From: Deinococcus hopiensis KR-140
GTDB taxonomy: Bacteria > Deinococcota > Deinococci > Deinococcales > Deinococcaceae
DNA: 64,000 nt
Direction of reading: 5' to 3'
Assembly (NCBI RefSeq): GCF_900176165.1
Contig: NZ_FWWU01000006.1
Coordinates: 186,001-250,000 of the forward strand
Shown here: positions 18,000 through 27,357 of the stretch, piece by piece
How positions within the stretch are numbered: position 1 is the first letter of the stretch
Layout: each line of letters starts with the position of its first letter
The notes under the pieces: model-generated
The model's input: only the letters and a program-made list of their open reading frames with translations
Database searches by the model: none
What the model was told of the DNA's origin: nothing
Translations under genes and position numbers: made by a program

Positions 18000-20999
18000 T
18001 CAGCTTCTGGATTCGACCGCGAGCAATTCGAAGAAGTCCTGCACGATCCGCGGATCAAAGTGGGTGCCCGACCCACTCTGAATATGCGCCAGGGCCCGCT
18101 CTCTGGTCCACGCGGCGCGGTAGGGGCGGTCGCTGGTCAGCGCGTCATAGACGTCCACCGCTGCAAACGCCCGGGCCGTCAGCGGGATGGCCTCACCGCG
18201 TAAGCCAAATGGGTAACCGCTCCCGTCCCACTTCTCGTGGTGGTACTGCGGAATGTCCAGAACCGGGCGCAGGAACTTGATGGGTGAAAGCAACTCCACC
18301 GCGTAGCCCGGGTGCTTTTTCATCTCCACCCATTCCTCGTCCGTGAGCTTCCCAGGCTTGAGGAGAATTGCATCTGGGATCGCCATCTTCCCGATGTCGT
18401 GCAGGAGCGCGCCCCGACGCACATCCACCAGCTGGTCGGAGGAAAGTCCCAGCTGGCGGCACAACTCGACCGTCATCTCCGTCACCCGTCTGGAATGGCC
18501 CTCTGTCTCTTTGTCGCGCAGGTCCAGCGCCCGTGCCCAACCCTCAATGGTCTCGTCGTAGGCCAGGCGCAACTCCAGGTTCTTGCGGTCCAGCTCCGTA
18601 AAGAGCCGGTCGTTGTCCACAGCGATGGCTGCCTGGGCCGTGAGCATTTCGAAGGTCGCCAACCAGCTCGCAGACGGCTCGAACGGTTGCCGGTGCAACA
18701 CCTCCATCACGCCCAGCACCTTCCCTTTGGCCAGCAGCGGCGCGCCGTAATAGTTCATCAGCTGCTCTCTCAACAGAACGCCGCGCCATGCTGGTGAGAT
18801 TGGAGCCGTTTGAAGGTCGGGCACGCTCAGGGCCTTGCGGCTCAACGCCACTTCACCCGCCAGACCAGTACCGACGCGCACGGTTGAGCCCTGCAGCGGC
18901 GTCGTGAACCCCCGGGTGCTGGCGTACTCCAGGTTCAGGGTATAAGGGTCGAGCAGCAGCAGGGTCACCGCGTCCACACCCAGTTCCTGCGCGATGTTGT
19001 CCAGTATCATGCCCAGGGTGACGGAGAGTTCCTGGGTCGAGGCGATGGCCTGATCGATCTCGCGCAGGCCTGTGACGTGACGCAACTGCTGCTGGAGGTA
19101 CTCGTTGAGGCGCTGAATCTCGGCTCTTGCCATGTGGCGTTCGGTGATGTCCTGCGCGATCTTCGACACGCCAATGACCTCACCCACGGCGTCGCGGATC
19201 GGCGAAACCGTCACGAACACCGGGATCTGGCGGCCATCCTTTGCCACGCGCACAGCCTCAAAGGGACCGGGTGACTCCCCTCGCCCGGCCCGCCTCAGCA
19301 TCTCCACTTCCTCACCGCGACGTTCCGGCGGGACGATCAATGTCACCGGCTGACCCACCGCTTCTGCCATCGGGTAACCGTAGAGCTGCTCAGCCCCAGC
19401 GTTCCATGACCGGATGGTGCCGTCCAGCGACACCCCGAGAATAGCGTCCTGGCTGGCCTGCACGATGGCCGCCAGATACGCCTGGTCCTCTTCGGCCGCC
19501 CGGCGCGCAGTGATGTCGCGAGCGACGCAGTACATCACCGGGTCCCCAGGCAGGACGACCGCCACCCACTCGATCCACACCACCGCGCCGCTCCGGTGGA
19601 GATAGCGGTTCTGAAAGGCGAGTGTGGCCGTTCCTGCCGTAATGCTGGCGTCCTCCCGAGCTGCCATGGACCGGTCATCCGGGTGGACGAAGTCGAGATA
19701 GGGCCGGCCGAGGAGCTCTTCCGGGGTGTAGCCGAGAATCTGCTGGCAGGCCGCACTAACCGTCACGAAGCGACCTTCGGCGTCGAAAGACGTGATCATG
19801 TCCAGCGACAGGTCCAGCGTCCGCTGCAATTGAGCCGCAATCCGGCGGTAGCGCTGCTCGCTTTCGACCAGGACCCGCTGCGCCGCCCTCTCAAGAGTGA
19901 CGTCGCGGGCAAGGCTCACGACGCAAGTTCCGCCGTCCAGTTCTACCCTCACCATTGAGATGACCAGGTGGAGTGCCTTGCCAGACCTGGTGCGCAGGTG
20001 CACCTCAAGGCTGCGTACCGAATCCACTTCGTGCAAGGCGCTGGAGAGCCTGTCGTGGTCAGGGTTGTCATCCCATATTCCGGACTCTCTAAAGGTTCGA
20101 CCAACGATTTCTTCGCGCTGGCAGCCAACCTGAAGCAGGAACGCCTCGTTGACATCAATCAACCGCTGATCACTCCAGTGAGTAATGACGATAGGCATGG
20201 GGCTGGCCTGAAAGACTTTCGAGAAGCGCTCCTCACTGACACGGAGCTCTTTTTGCAGCTGATGCTGCTGCGTGACATTCCGGGTAAAGACAGCAATGCC
20301 GTCCTCGGCCGGGTAGACGGTCACGTCAATCGTGCCGTACGGCTCCATATGGCTCACGGCGTTTTGAACGGCCCCCGTCTTGGCGGCCCGCGTTATGGCC
20401 CGAAACACGTCCGTGTCTGCGAGTTCCGGGAACGTCGTCAGCAGGTCGTGACCCGTGAGGTCTTCTGGGCGCTTTCCAGAGATGCTGGCAGCCGCAGCAT
20501 TGAGGTAGATGAGGTTCAGATTCCGGTCCAGTGAGACGAAGCCGTCGGTCATCCGTCCAAGGGTAGAGGTCAGCTGCAGAAGAAGCTGGGCCTCGTGGAG
20601 CCTCGCCTCCTCGCGCGCCGTCACGTCGTTCTGGAAACCCACGAAGTGCGTGACCGTTCCAGCCGGGTCACGAACTGGGCTGAGCGTCAACTCGTTGTAG
20701 AACAGCGTGCCGTCCCGGCGGTAATTGCGTAGGGTGACTGTCACGCTCTGCTGCTGCCCGATCGCCTGGCGGAGCTCACCCACACCGGCTTGATCGTGGT
20801 CGTGTCCCTGCAGGAGGCGGCAGTTCCGACCGAGAAGCTCGGCGGCTGAGTAACCGCTCAGACGCTCGAAGGCTGGGTTGACAAACACGATCGGTTGGTC
20901 ATCTTGGAGAGCGTCAGTGACCACAGTCCCGACAGTCGAGGATTCAATGATCTGGCGTAAGAGCCGAAGGTCGGACAAAAGGACAGGCAGCTCTGACAT
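18000..20999 (-). CDS. LOV-PAS-GAF-HD-GYP sensory phosphodiesterase
   Basis: A 999-aa soluble sensor with an HD-GYP output, expected to hydrolyse cyclic di-GMP. The N-terminal PAS (about 10-130) carries a full LOV signature: GRNCRLLQG with the adduct cysteine C60, and the flavin-contacting N92 (RNYRRDG), N102 (FYNELTL) and Q123 (GFQNDVT). Four more PAS domains follow (about 140-245, 255-375, 385-500, 510-625), then GAF (about 640-800), then HD-GYP with HD at H867/D868, ALLHDIGK and HHEKWDGSGYP (920-930). The start at 20999 follows a GAGGGA sequence. No neighbouring gene shares its direction, so it is a single-gene unit. A blue-light-regulated c-di-GMP phosphodiesterase is the best reading. 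Flavin binding is inferred from motifs, and the substrate from the family. Confidence 0.9.
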   Translation of the reverse strand: MSELPVLLSDLRLLRQIIESSTVGTVVTDALQDDQPIVFVNPAFERLSGYSAAELLGRNCRLLQGHDHDQAGVGELRQAIGQQQSVTVTLRNYRRDGTLFYNELTLSPVRDPAGTVTHFVGFQNDVTAREEARLHEAQLLLQLTSTLGRMTDGFVSLDRNLNLIYLNAAAASISGKRPEDLTGHDLLTTFPELADTDVFRAITRAAKTGAVQNAVSHMEPYGTIDVTVYPAEDGIAVFTRNVTQQHQLQKELRVSEERFSKVFQASPMPIVITHWSDQRLIDVNEAFLLQVGCQREEIVGRTFRESGIWDDNPDHDRLSSALHEVDSVRSLEVHLRTRSGKALHLVISMVRVELDGGTCVVSLARDVTLERAAQRVLVESEQRYRRIAAQLQRTLDLSLDMITSFDAEGRFVTVSAACQQILGYTPEELLGRPYLDFVHPDDRSMAAREDASITAGTATLAFQNRYLHRSGAVVWIEWVAVVLPGDPVMYCVARDITARRAAEEDQAYLAAIVQASQDAILGVSLDGTIRSWNAGAEQLYGYPMAEAVGQPVTLIVPPERRGEEVEMLRRAGRGESPGPFEAVRVAKDGRQIPVFVTVSPIRDAVGEVIGVSKIAQDITERHMARAEIQRLNEYLQQQLRHVTGLREIDQAIASTQELSVTLGMILDNIAQELGVDAVTLLLLDPYTLNLEYASTRGFTTPLQGSTVRVGTGLAGEVALSRKALSVPDLQTAPISPAWRGVLLREQLMNYYGAPLLAKGKVLGVMEVLHRQPFEPSASWLATFEMLTAQAAIAVDNDRLFTELDRKNLELRLAYDETIEGWARALDLRDKETEGHSRRVTEMTVELCRQLGLSSDQLVDVRRGALLHDIGKMAIPDAILLKPGKLTDEEWVEMKKHPGYAVELLSPIKFLRPVLDIPQYHHEKWDGSGYPFGLRGEAIPLTARAFAAVDVYDALTSDRPYRAAWTRERALAHIQSGSGTHFDPRIVQDFFELLAVESRS

Positions 21000-21312
21000 C
21001 AGGGATCCCTCTGGATTGGATTGGTGTGCTTCTCAACGCGAATGCGGAGAAAGAAGAGCAGACCCTCTGAACGGTAGAGTGTCACAGGTGACCCACGGTA
21101 AATGTCACAACGCACGTTCCAGTTGGTTGTATGGCCCCGCCCCTGACACAAGGAGACGGAGCGGGAGACCCACTTGCAGGAGGTCGTGAACGGCCAGACC
21201 CACAGACTGGACGCCGCTCTGGCCCAAACCGGCTTATGCCGAGAAACAGGTCTTCCGGGAATTTGCGTTGCGATGGTGTCCGCCCACGAGCCCACCGCGG
21301 AAAGGATGGTAC

Positions 21313-22110
21313 ATGACTCAGGACAACCGAAAGGGCCTTTGGAGTACGGCCGATGCGTATGAGCAATACATGGGTCGTTGGAGCCGTGACGTCGCACCGC
21401 TGTTCCTGAAGTGGCTCACCCCTGAAATGGGCCGGGACTGGGTAGACCTCGGGTGCGGCACCGGAGCTCTCACTTCAGGGGTGACACAACTGTGCCAGCC
21501 TGAACGCGTGGTGGGTGTCGACACCTCCGAAGCATTTATTCAGCGGGCCAGGTCCCTCGTCTCAAAAGCCACGTTCGAGGTAGGGGACGCGACGGACAGC
21601 AGGCTTCCTGCAGCTTCCTTTGACTATGCCGTCAGCGGGCTGGTGCTCAACTTTACTCGGGACCCTTCGCTGATGCTGCGTGAGATGACCCGGCTCGTAC
21701 GTCCGGGCGGACAGGTGGCCCTGTATGTGTGGGACTACGCCGGCCATATGCAGATCATGCGGCACTTCTTCGAGGCCGCCCGCACCGTTGACCCTCATGC
21801 CGCAACGTACGACGATGGTATAAACGCTCCCATCTGTCGTCCAGAGGCGTTGCGAAGTGCGCTTCAGGAAGTAGGGCTGAGCTCTGTGAATGTCACGTCC
21901 CTGGACGTTCCAGCGGCATTTGAGAACTTTGAAGCGTATTGGACACCGTTCTTGGGTGGTGCGGGCTCTGCTCCACGTTACGTAGCGACGCTGGATGCGG
22001 AGACCCGTGACCGCATCCGTGAGGCCATTCGTGACCGGCTCCCCACAGGACCTGACGGTGAGATCTTGATGGCTTTACGTGCCTGGGGTGTGCGAGGGAC
22101 GGTCACTTAG
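21313..22110 (+). CDS. Class I SAM-dependent methyltransferase
   Basis: A 265-aa Rossmann-fold methyltransferase. Motif I is WVDLGCGTGALTSG (about 46-59), the acidic end of beta2 is VVGVDTSEAF, motif II/III is EVGDATDSRLPAASFDYAV, and the post-motif RPGGQVALYVWDYAG is typical of UbiE/Methyltransf_11 proteins. The start at 21313 (MTQDNRKGLWSTADAYEQY) has AAAGGA about 9 nt upstream; the 15 residues encoded before it are not homologous. The substrate is unknown. The gene is monocistronic and is followed 18 bp later by a dispersed repeat. A second methyltransferase of similar type lies at 54396. Confidence 0.85.
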   Translation: MTQDNRKGLWSTADAYEQYMGRWSRDVAPLFLKWLTPEMGRDWVDLGCGTGALTSGVTQLCQPERVVGVDTSEAFIQRARSLVSKATFEVGDATDSRLPAASFDYAVSGLVLNFTRDPSLMLREMTRLVRPGGQVALYVWDYAGHMQIMRHFFEAARTVDPHAATYDDGINAPICRPEALRSALQEVGLSSVNVTSLDVPAAFENFEAYWTPFLGGAGSAPRYVATLDAETRDRIREAIRDRLPTGPDGEILMALRAWGVRGTVT

Positions 22111-22127
22111 AGCATTGATCTGAATGA

Positions 22128-22233
22128 CGCCGTGCGTGGAAGGGCGTCCCTCACGGCTTCCATTCTCCTCCATGCGCCTTCAGGTTCGCTTGCCAAACCC
22201 GGTCAAAAAGAAGTCCGCACATTGACACATGCC
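22128..22233 (+). repeat. Dispersed repeat family B, copy 1
   Basis: About 105 bp: a hairpin-forming head (GCCGTGCGTGGAAGGGCG...CCCTCACGGC), a CATTCTCC..CATGCGCCTTC segment, and a tail GGTCAAAAAGAAGTCCGCAC that reads GQKEVRTLTHA. Three other copies occur at 28075, 54084 and 61223. It is probably the left end of an IS200/IS605 element. Confidence 0.65.
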
Positions 22234-23028
22234 CTAGAAGTGTGGGGCGAGAGAGCACCCCCAGCCCTGACATGGCCAGAAGCAGGTGCAGCCCAGCTCA
22301 AATACGGGCACTGTCGCGCGCTCCAGCCGAACAGAGAGCGGGCGTCACCCGCCAACCGAGTTGCTGTAAGCAGAACGGTGGAGGCGAAAAAAGACGCTCA
22401 CCCCCGTGCCCAGCTGGGCGCCCGATGCCGGAGCGTCCGCCACTGCTCGCGCAGCGTTAGGGCCTGCTTCAGGTGGGGCACGGGTCGCCGAAGCCGCCCC
22501 GTCCGTCTGTCTCCCCATCCTCCAAAGGACCGTAACGCCGGCGGCCGGAAGATGCTTGACGAACGGGCCCCGGTGACGGCTCTGGACCAGCACCGCTGCT
22601 GCCCCCTCCCCCCCTCCCGCGGGAGGTGCCGTGCGGCAACGCAAACCCCTGGCAATACGGCAGCCGGTCAAACGTGCTGTCCGAGGTGAACTCCCGCCGG
22701 TCGGTTCTGGCGAAATGTTCCCGCTGAAATGCACTCTGAAAGCCAGGCGGGCTCAACCCGTCCACCCTGACCCAGCGGACGAGAGCCGCCCTTCAGCGGG
22801 CGGACGAGAGGGCCACCCGGGGCGCCGACATATTCCCCCCGTTCCTTCCGCTCACCACTTCCCGTCCAGCGCCCTGATTCTGCGGGTTGTGCGCGCAGTA
22901 CTCCGGCTGACCGCTTGAACCAGGAGGAAGGCGGGAATTGGCGAACCATGGTGAGGCAAAGAAGCGCGCCAAGTTGGAACAACCCGGCGGTTTTGCGCAG
23001 GCCCTCACAAGCGCTGGCCTTCTTTTCC
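22234..23028. other. Intergenic, no gene supported
   Basis: About 800 bp with only overlapping GC-rich shadow frames on both strands. No motif, start or terminator of note. Confidence 0.35.
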
Positions 23029-24882
23029 CTAGCGTGTTTTGAATTCCACCGGCCCCTTATTCATCTCGAGGCGTCCGCTCGGGTGAAGCAGGGGACTGCG
23101 TTCCGTGCCGAAGCTGGAGTAGCGCTCCACATGGCTGATGCGCGCTTTCTCGCCGGTCAGGTCGATGGCGGACAGGGCGACCCAGAACGAGAAGTGGTTA
23201 CGCCCGCGCACGGGCGTGCTGACTTCCTGCCCGAGGTCATCAGTGAAGGTGGTGATCGGCTGGTAACTGGCAAACGATCCTATGCCGTTCTCGACCGCGC
23301 TATATGCGGCAAATACCACGTGTGCCAGCCGGTCCGGCTGGTGGATCGTGGCCGTCTCCTTGCCAGCTTTGCGGCTGTCGCCCGAAAGCGTGATATACGG
23401 CGCGGTGTGGGCGCTGCCTTTGTCGCGGTAGTACACCTTACCTACAGTCCCGTCTTTAAGGACATACAAGGCGTACAGGTCCAGGTCGCCCTGCCCGGTC
23501 CAACTGAGCGTGATGGTAATTTGCGCGGCTTTGCGGATGTCCACGGACGCGTTTTTCTTCAGGACGACCTTGCGCTGCGCGGAGGGTGCAGGTGGAGCAG
23601 GCTGGCGCGCCGCGGCGGGCAGAGTCTGCCACTTCTTCCACCACTCGGCGAACTCCGACAGCAACTGGTTGTAGAGTTGCTCATCGGGAACGCTGTCGAT
23701 GTTGTCCACCGTGAAGAAGCCGGAGTTGTCAATCACGCGGCCCTGAAGGGTATCGAGGTGCGCGAGAATACCGTAGTTGGACTTGCCCAGGCCCAGAAAC
23801 TGCCAGAACAGCGCTTCGTGCGCGCTTTCCTTGATAATCTTCTCGATTTTCTTGCTGGCCGAACCGATGCCGCCGTCGGTGATGAACAGCACCAGCGTGG
23901 GCATAACCGCCTCGCCCGCCTGCTGGTCTTCCCGACTCGCGGCGCGGTGCACGCGGAGTACGTCGTGCATGACGGGCGGTTCGTTATTGCCGCCGCCAAT
24001 ATTCCGTACGGCGGGCGTCACACCGCGCTTTTGCGGCATTTCGTTGCCTACGACGCCATGAACGCTGTCCTCATCGAGGTCTCCGACCTGGGCAAAGCTG
24101 TCGGCGTAGAACCAGAATTCCATGCTGTTGTTGTCATCGAGCCGCAAAGCCACGGGGATCAGGCGCTCCAGCGTGTCTTGCACACTCCCCCGCGCGTACA
24201 GCGGACGCATGCTGCCCGACGCGTCCATGACGACCATAACGCGCGCTTTGACATGCTCGATTCCAGCATTTTTCAGGACAGTGGCCACCTGCTGTTTGCG
24301 CAGGTCAATCTTGCTTGCCGAAGGCGCGGCGGGGGCTGGACTGGGTACTGGAGCCGCCGCGCCTGGGGACGCGTCACCGGCCACTTCTCCGCCGAAGTAC
24401 TGCACGAGGGCCGCCATTCCGCCGTTGAAGCCCTGCTCCACAGCCGCGACGCGCCACGCGCCCTGGTGGCGGTAGATCTCGGTGAGCATCAGGGCGAGTT
24501 CCTGCCCGCCGGGCGTCAGGGACTGGGTAAACTCGCCCTGACCTGGAACGCTGAGGTGCACGTCACCCCGCGTCATGCGCCCGATGGGCTGTGAGTCGCT
24601 GGTGGCGCTGAGGACCAGGCGCGCAATCCAGTCGGGCAGGCGGTCGAGGTCCACCTGGAAGGTGACGCTCCCGCCCTCCTGGGTCATGCGGATTTCGTTG
24701 CCAGGCGATAGAGGCTGGTTGAAAAACGTGAGGTACGCGTCGTCTTTCATCTTGCGGTCTGCGTCCAGCGCGAACAGGCTGATGTCAACGTCCGCATGGT
24801 CGACGTGCGCGGTGAGGGTAAGGACCGTCCCCTGGTTTTGCTGGCACAGCGGCAGACGCTGCCCGGTGGTGATGGACGTCAT
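23029..24882 (-). CDS. TerD-VWA-TerD fusion, tellurite/stress-resistance type
   Basis: A 617-aa protein. The first TerD domain (about 1-180) has VDISLFALDADRKMKDDAYLTF-type sequence with acidic calcium-binding residues. A Pro/Ala linker (about 182-205) leads to a von Willebrand A domain (about 225-445) with a perfect MIDAS motif DASGS and a TDGGIGS loop. A second Pro/Ala linker precedes a C-terminal TerD domain (about 480-617) with GDLDLYALYVL. The ATG at 24882 is preceded by GCAGGAG; the longer frame adds an unrelated leader. Ter proteins are known for tellurite, phage and chemical-stress resistance and form membrane-linked metal-sensing complexes. Here there is no terB/C/Z neighbour. A solo multidomain scaffold is inferred. 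Confidence 0.88.
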   Translation of the reverse strand: MTSITTGQRLPLCQQNQGTVLTLTAHVDHADVDISLFALDADRKMKDDAYLTFFNQPLSPGNEIRMTQEGGSVTFQVDLDRLPDWIARLVLSATSDSQPIGRMTRGDVHLSVPGQGEFTQSLTPGGQELALMLTEIYRHQGAWRVAAVEQGFNGGMAALVQYFGGEVAGDASPGAAAPVPSPAPAAPSASKIDLRKQQVATVLKNAGIEHVKARVMVVMDASGSMRPLYARGSVQDTLERLIPVALRLDDNNSMEFWFYADSFAQVGDLDEDSVHGVVGNEMPQKRGVTPAVRNIGGGNNEPPVMHDVLRVHRAASREDQQAGEAVMPTLVLFITDGGIGSASKKIEKIIKESAHEALFWQFLGLGKSNYGILAHLDTLQGRVIDNSGFFTVDNIDSVPDEQLYNQLLSEFAEWWKKWQTLPAAARQPAPPAPSAQRKVVLKKNASVDIRKAAQITITLSWTGQGDLDLYALYVLKDGTVGKVYYRDKGSAHTAPYITLSGDSRKAGKETATIHQPDRLAHVVFAAYSAVENGIGSFASYQPITTFTDDLGQEVSTPVRGRNHFSFWVALSAIDLTGEKARISHVERYSSFGTERSPLLHPSGRLEMNKGPVEFKTR

Positions 24883-25047
24883 GAAATCTCCTGCGGGGAT
24901 AAGGGGTGGCTGAAGCGAGCGTGTTGACCGGCAGCCGGCCACCCCAACCTGGATTAGCGTTTCGAATGGGCGCAAGGACGCGAAAGGTTTTGCGCTCTGC
25001 CCGTGCGGCTCAGTTTACGGCCCAGCCGCACGCTTTGCAGCCCAATC

Positions 25048-25112
25048 CCGCCAACACCGTTTAGGGCGTACCAAGGTTGTGAGCAAGGACAGCCAGAACA
25101 ACGCGGAGCCGC
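25048..25112 (-). mobile_element. IS982 terminal remnant
   Basis: CCGTTTAGGG followed by GTTGTGAGCAAGGACAGCCA and AACAACGCGGAGCC matches, with mismatches, the transposase-3' end of the complete IS982 element at 59882 (CCGTTTAGGGCT...GAGGACGGCC..GACGCGGAGCC). Only this end survives. Confidence 0.6.
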
Positions 25113-25354
25113 AAACCAGGGGGATCTTCCCCTCAACGGAGCGAACCGGCAGTGGCAAGTTGGGGGCAGAAAACGCCGTGTTGCGCGCTACCTGGGGCGC
25201 ACAGGAACGGCCCAGGAGGGCTTATGGCAGCCAGAGATGACGCCTGAGCCACCCGAGCACCGAGGGCCGTTCTCACCCGTGAAACAAAAGACAGCTAAGC
25301 AACTTCCAAAAGTTCGTTCAACTCCCAAAAGGAACAGTTCCACGCCCCTCTACC

Positions 25355-25732
25355 TTGTGGAACATGGTTTTTCAGATCATCTGCCGCAAGACCTTGATGG
25401 CGACCTCGGCCATCCACACCGTGTCCTGCCTTCAGGTGAAGGCGACCAATCTCTCTGCGCACCCAGTATGGATTGTGGACATGGGCGTGCTGATGGGGGA
25501 GCAGCCCGCATCCCTGATTGATCCGTCCTTGCCCTGGGTCCAGTTCGTGCAACGTGACCACGTGTTGCCGGGAGAGATCGGGCCGCACGCGACGTTGACC
25601 TTACAGGTTTCGTTCGAGACGCTAACTCGGTTGCGCGACGTGAAAGGGACGCCCAGGCCTCAGCCGTTGCAGGGGTTCATCCGGGAGCAATCCGGCCAGC
25701 TGCACCTCAGCGAGCCGTACGTAGAGCAGTAG
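25355..25732 (+). CDS. Hypothetical protein, beta-rich
   Basis: A frame of up to 125 aa; an internal ATG at 25397 would give about 111. The core VKATNLSAHPVWIVDMGVLM, HVLPGEIGPHATLTLQVSFE and GFIREQSGQLHLSEPY has alternating hydrophobics and conserved-looking Gly/Pro turns, like an immunoglobulin-type beta sandwich seen in phage or surface-associated hypothetical proteins. The N-terminal part looks truncated: NLSAHPVWI would normally follow more sequence. No signal peptide or operon partner is present. It may be the surviving 3' part of a longer gene. Confidence 0.5.
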   Translation: MWNMVFQIICRKTLMATSAIHTVSCLQVKATNLSAHPVWIVDMGVLMGEQPASLIDPSLPWVQFVQRDHVLPGEIGPHATLTLQVSFETLTRLRDVKGTPRPQPLQGFIREQSGQLHLSEPYVEQ

Positions 25733-25889
25733 GGATACACGCAGTGGCAGAGTAAAGGGAGAGCAGCAGCAAGGTCGCCCGCTCTTCTTTGAGGCTTTTG
25801 TGTGTACGGTCCGGTGCGGCTTGTTCACAGGCTCGGTTCACAAAAATGCTCCGCTGCCAACAAGAACAAAAACCTTATACGGACTCCGA

Positions 25890-26174
25890 TCAATTCCTGG
25901 GCAGAGGCCACCAGTGAAAGAGGGTATGCTGTGTGAGAAGACCGGGTTGCGTCGCTAAGCAAGCCCACTGCTGGGTGAGGGTCTGTGTGAAGTCTTGGAG
26001 GGTGTCAAAGCAGCGATTGATCACGGTGTGATCGGTCAAGGCCCGGAGACGTTCGGCGGGTTGCAGCTCTGGGGCATACGGCGGCAAGGTCAGGGTTTGC
26101 ACGCCTTTTGGATGTCCCTGCCGTGCAGGGAAATGAAATCTCCCGCTGTCCTGAACGACGAGGACATGATGGTC
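25890..26174 (-). pseudogene. IS630 transposase, C-terminal part (split by IS3)
   Basis: The minus strand reads HHVLVVQDSGRFHFPARQGH, then LTLPPYAPELQPAERLRALT and ends FHWWPLPRN. This is the second half of an IS630/Tc1-mariner transposase with the second catalytic Asp in VVQDSG and the final acidic residue in PAERL. It joins in frame to the segment at 27416 once the IS3 element and one 3-bp duplication are removed. Confidence 0.75.
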
Positions 26175-26200
26175 TGAAATTGCAACACCTTGGCGGAGGG

Positions 26201-27010
26201 TCAGTTTGGGATGGGGATGTGCTCCTCGAAAGCGACCGGGGAGCGGTACCCGAGTGATGAGTGACGGCGCAGCCGGTTGTAGAACACCTCAATCCATTCA
26301 AAGACCTCTGTCCTCGTTGAGGCGCGAGGAACTCGCGCCTTGCTCAGTGCCAGTTCAGTCTTGAGAGTGGCGAAGGAGCTTTCCTGGACGCTGTTATCCC
26401 AACAATTTCCTTTCCTGCTCATGCGCTGCAACGCCTGACGGTAGGTGGCACTGGCATATTGACTTCCACGATCCGAGTGATGGAGTAGACCAGCGCTTGG
26501 TTGTCGGCGACTCAGCGCCATCTGCAACGCTTCCGTGACCAACACGGTCTCCAAACGGTCGTGCATCGCCCAGCCGACGATCTTCCGCGAGTACAGATCC
26601 ATGACGGTGGCCAGATACAGCCAGCCATCGGTACAGGGTAAATACGTGATGTCAGTCGTCCACTTCTGGTTCGGCCCAGACGCAGAAAAGTCACGGTTCA
26701 AGATGTTCTCGGCCACCGGCTGTTCATGCTTGGATTGCGTCGCCGTGCGGAACTTTCGCTTGCAACGAACCTTGAGATTCGCTGTATTCATCAGCCGGCC
26801 AATTCGGCGCCGGCTGACCTGAAGCCCGTCTTCCTCGGCCAGGTCCACTTTCAGGCGGGGCGTGCCATAGGTATCCCGACTTCGCTCGAAGTAGAACTTG
26901 ATTTTCCCTTGCAGCACACCATCCTCCCGGGTATGTTCACTTCCTGGTCTTCCTCGCCACGCGTAATATCCACTCCGGCTGACATCCAACACCTGACACA
27001 TCCGGTCCAC
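26201..27010 (-). CDS. IS3 OrfB, DDE transposase catalytic part
   Basis: 269 aa from the GTG at 27010. A helical HTH_21-type leader contains VLDVSRSGYYAWRGRPGSEH. The rve integrase core has TTDITYLPC (first D), HSDRGSQYAS (second D) and QESSFATLKTELA (E), then YNRLRRHSSLGYRSPVAFEE. The frame is open upstream to about 27120 and overlaps orfA in the -1 phase, reading TALIFQFIDTYRHEFPVDRM, so the functional product is probably OrfAB made by programmed frameshifting rather than a protein started at the GTG. Confidence 0.88.
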   Translation of the reverse strand: MDRMCQVLDVSRSGYYAWRGRPGSEHTREDGVLQGKIKFYFERSRDTYGTPRLKVDLAEEDGLQVSRRRIGRLMNTANLKVRCKRKFRTATQSKHEQPVAENILNRDFSASGPNQKWTTDITYLPCTDGWLYLATVMDLYSRKIVGWAMHDRLETVLVTEALQMALSRRQPSAGLLHHSDRGSQYASATYRQALQRMSRKGNCWDNSVQESSFATLKTELALSKARVPRASTRTEVFEWIEVFYNRLRRHSSLGYRSPVAFEEHIPIPN

Positions 27011-27048
27011 TGGAAACTCATGTCGGTACGTGTCGATGAACTGGAATA

Positions 27049-27357
27049 TCAGGGCTGTTTGGCGAAGAAGCCCAGCGCCTTTTTTAGGATGTCCCGCTCT
27101 TGGCGCGTGATTTCCAGTTCTCGCTCGAGCGCTTTCAGGCGGGCTTCCTGAGCACTGAGCGCGGCAACGCCGCGCCCAGGGAACGCGGGACGGCCGGCCT
27201 GGTCCTGCTTCTCTTGAAGTTGCCGCCAGCGAACGACGTCGTGAGGCGGAAGACCCAGGTCACGGGCAACCTCAGCACAACTTTTTCCAGTGGTTTTGAC
27301 GAGCCTGACAGCTTCCTGCTTGAATTCGGTGGAATAGATTTCTCGGGCCTTGGGCAT
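27049..27357 (-). CDS. IS3 OrfA, HTH protein
   Basis: 102 aa. MPKAREIYSTEFKQEAVRLV is the classic HTH_Tnp_1 start, followed by SCAEVARDLGLPPHDVVRWR (recognition helix) and a C-terminal leucine-zipper coiled coil RLKALERELEITRQERDILK. OrfA binds the terminal repeats and multimerises with OrfAB. The ATG at 27357 follows GACACTGGAGGTCATC with a GGAGG ribosome site. Confidence 0.88.
   Translation of the reverse strand: MPKAREIYSTEFKQEAVRLVKTTGKSCAEVARDLGLPPHDVVRWRQLQEKQDQAGRPAFPGRGVAALSAQEARLKALERELEITRQERDILKKALGFFAKQP
27079..27085 (-). promoter_or_regulatory. Programmed -1 frameshift heptamer A AAA AAG
   Basis: In orfA the codons CTA AAA AAG contain the canonical A_AAA_AAG slippery heptamer. 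A -1 slip moves translation into the orfB frame and yields the OrfAB fusion transposase. This is known for IS3-family elements; here it is inferred from sequence. Confidence 0.7.

Noticed and set aside
22915..24594. 559-aa plus-strand open frame
   Set aside because: Antisense to the TerD-VWA-TerD gene and without any motif.
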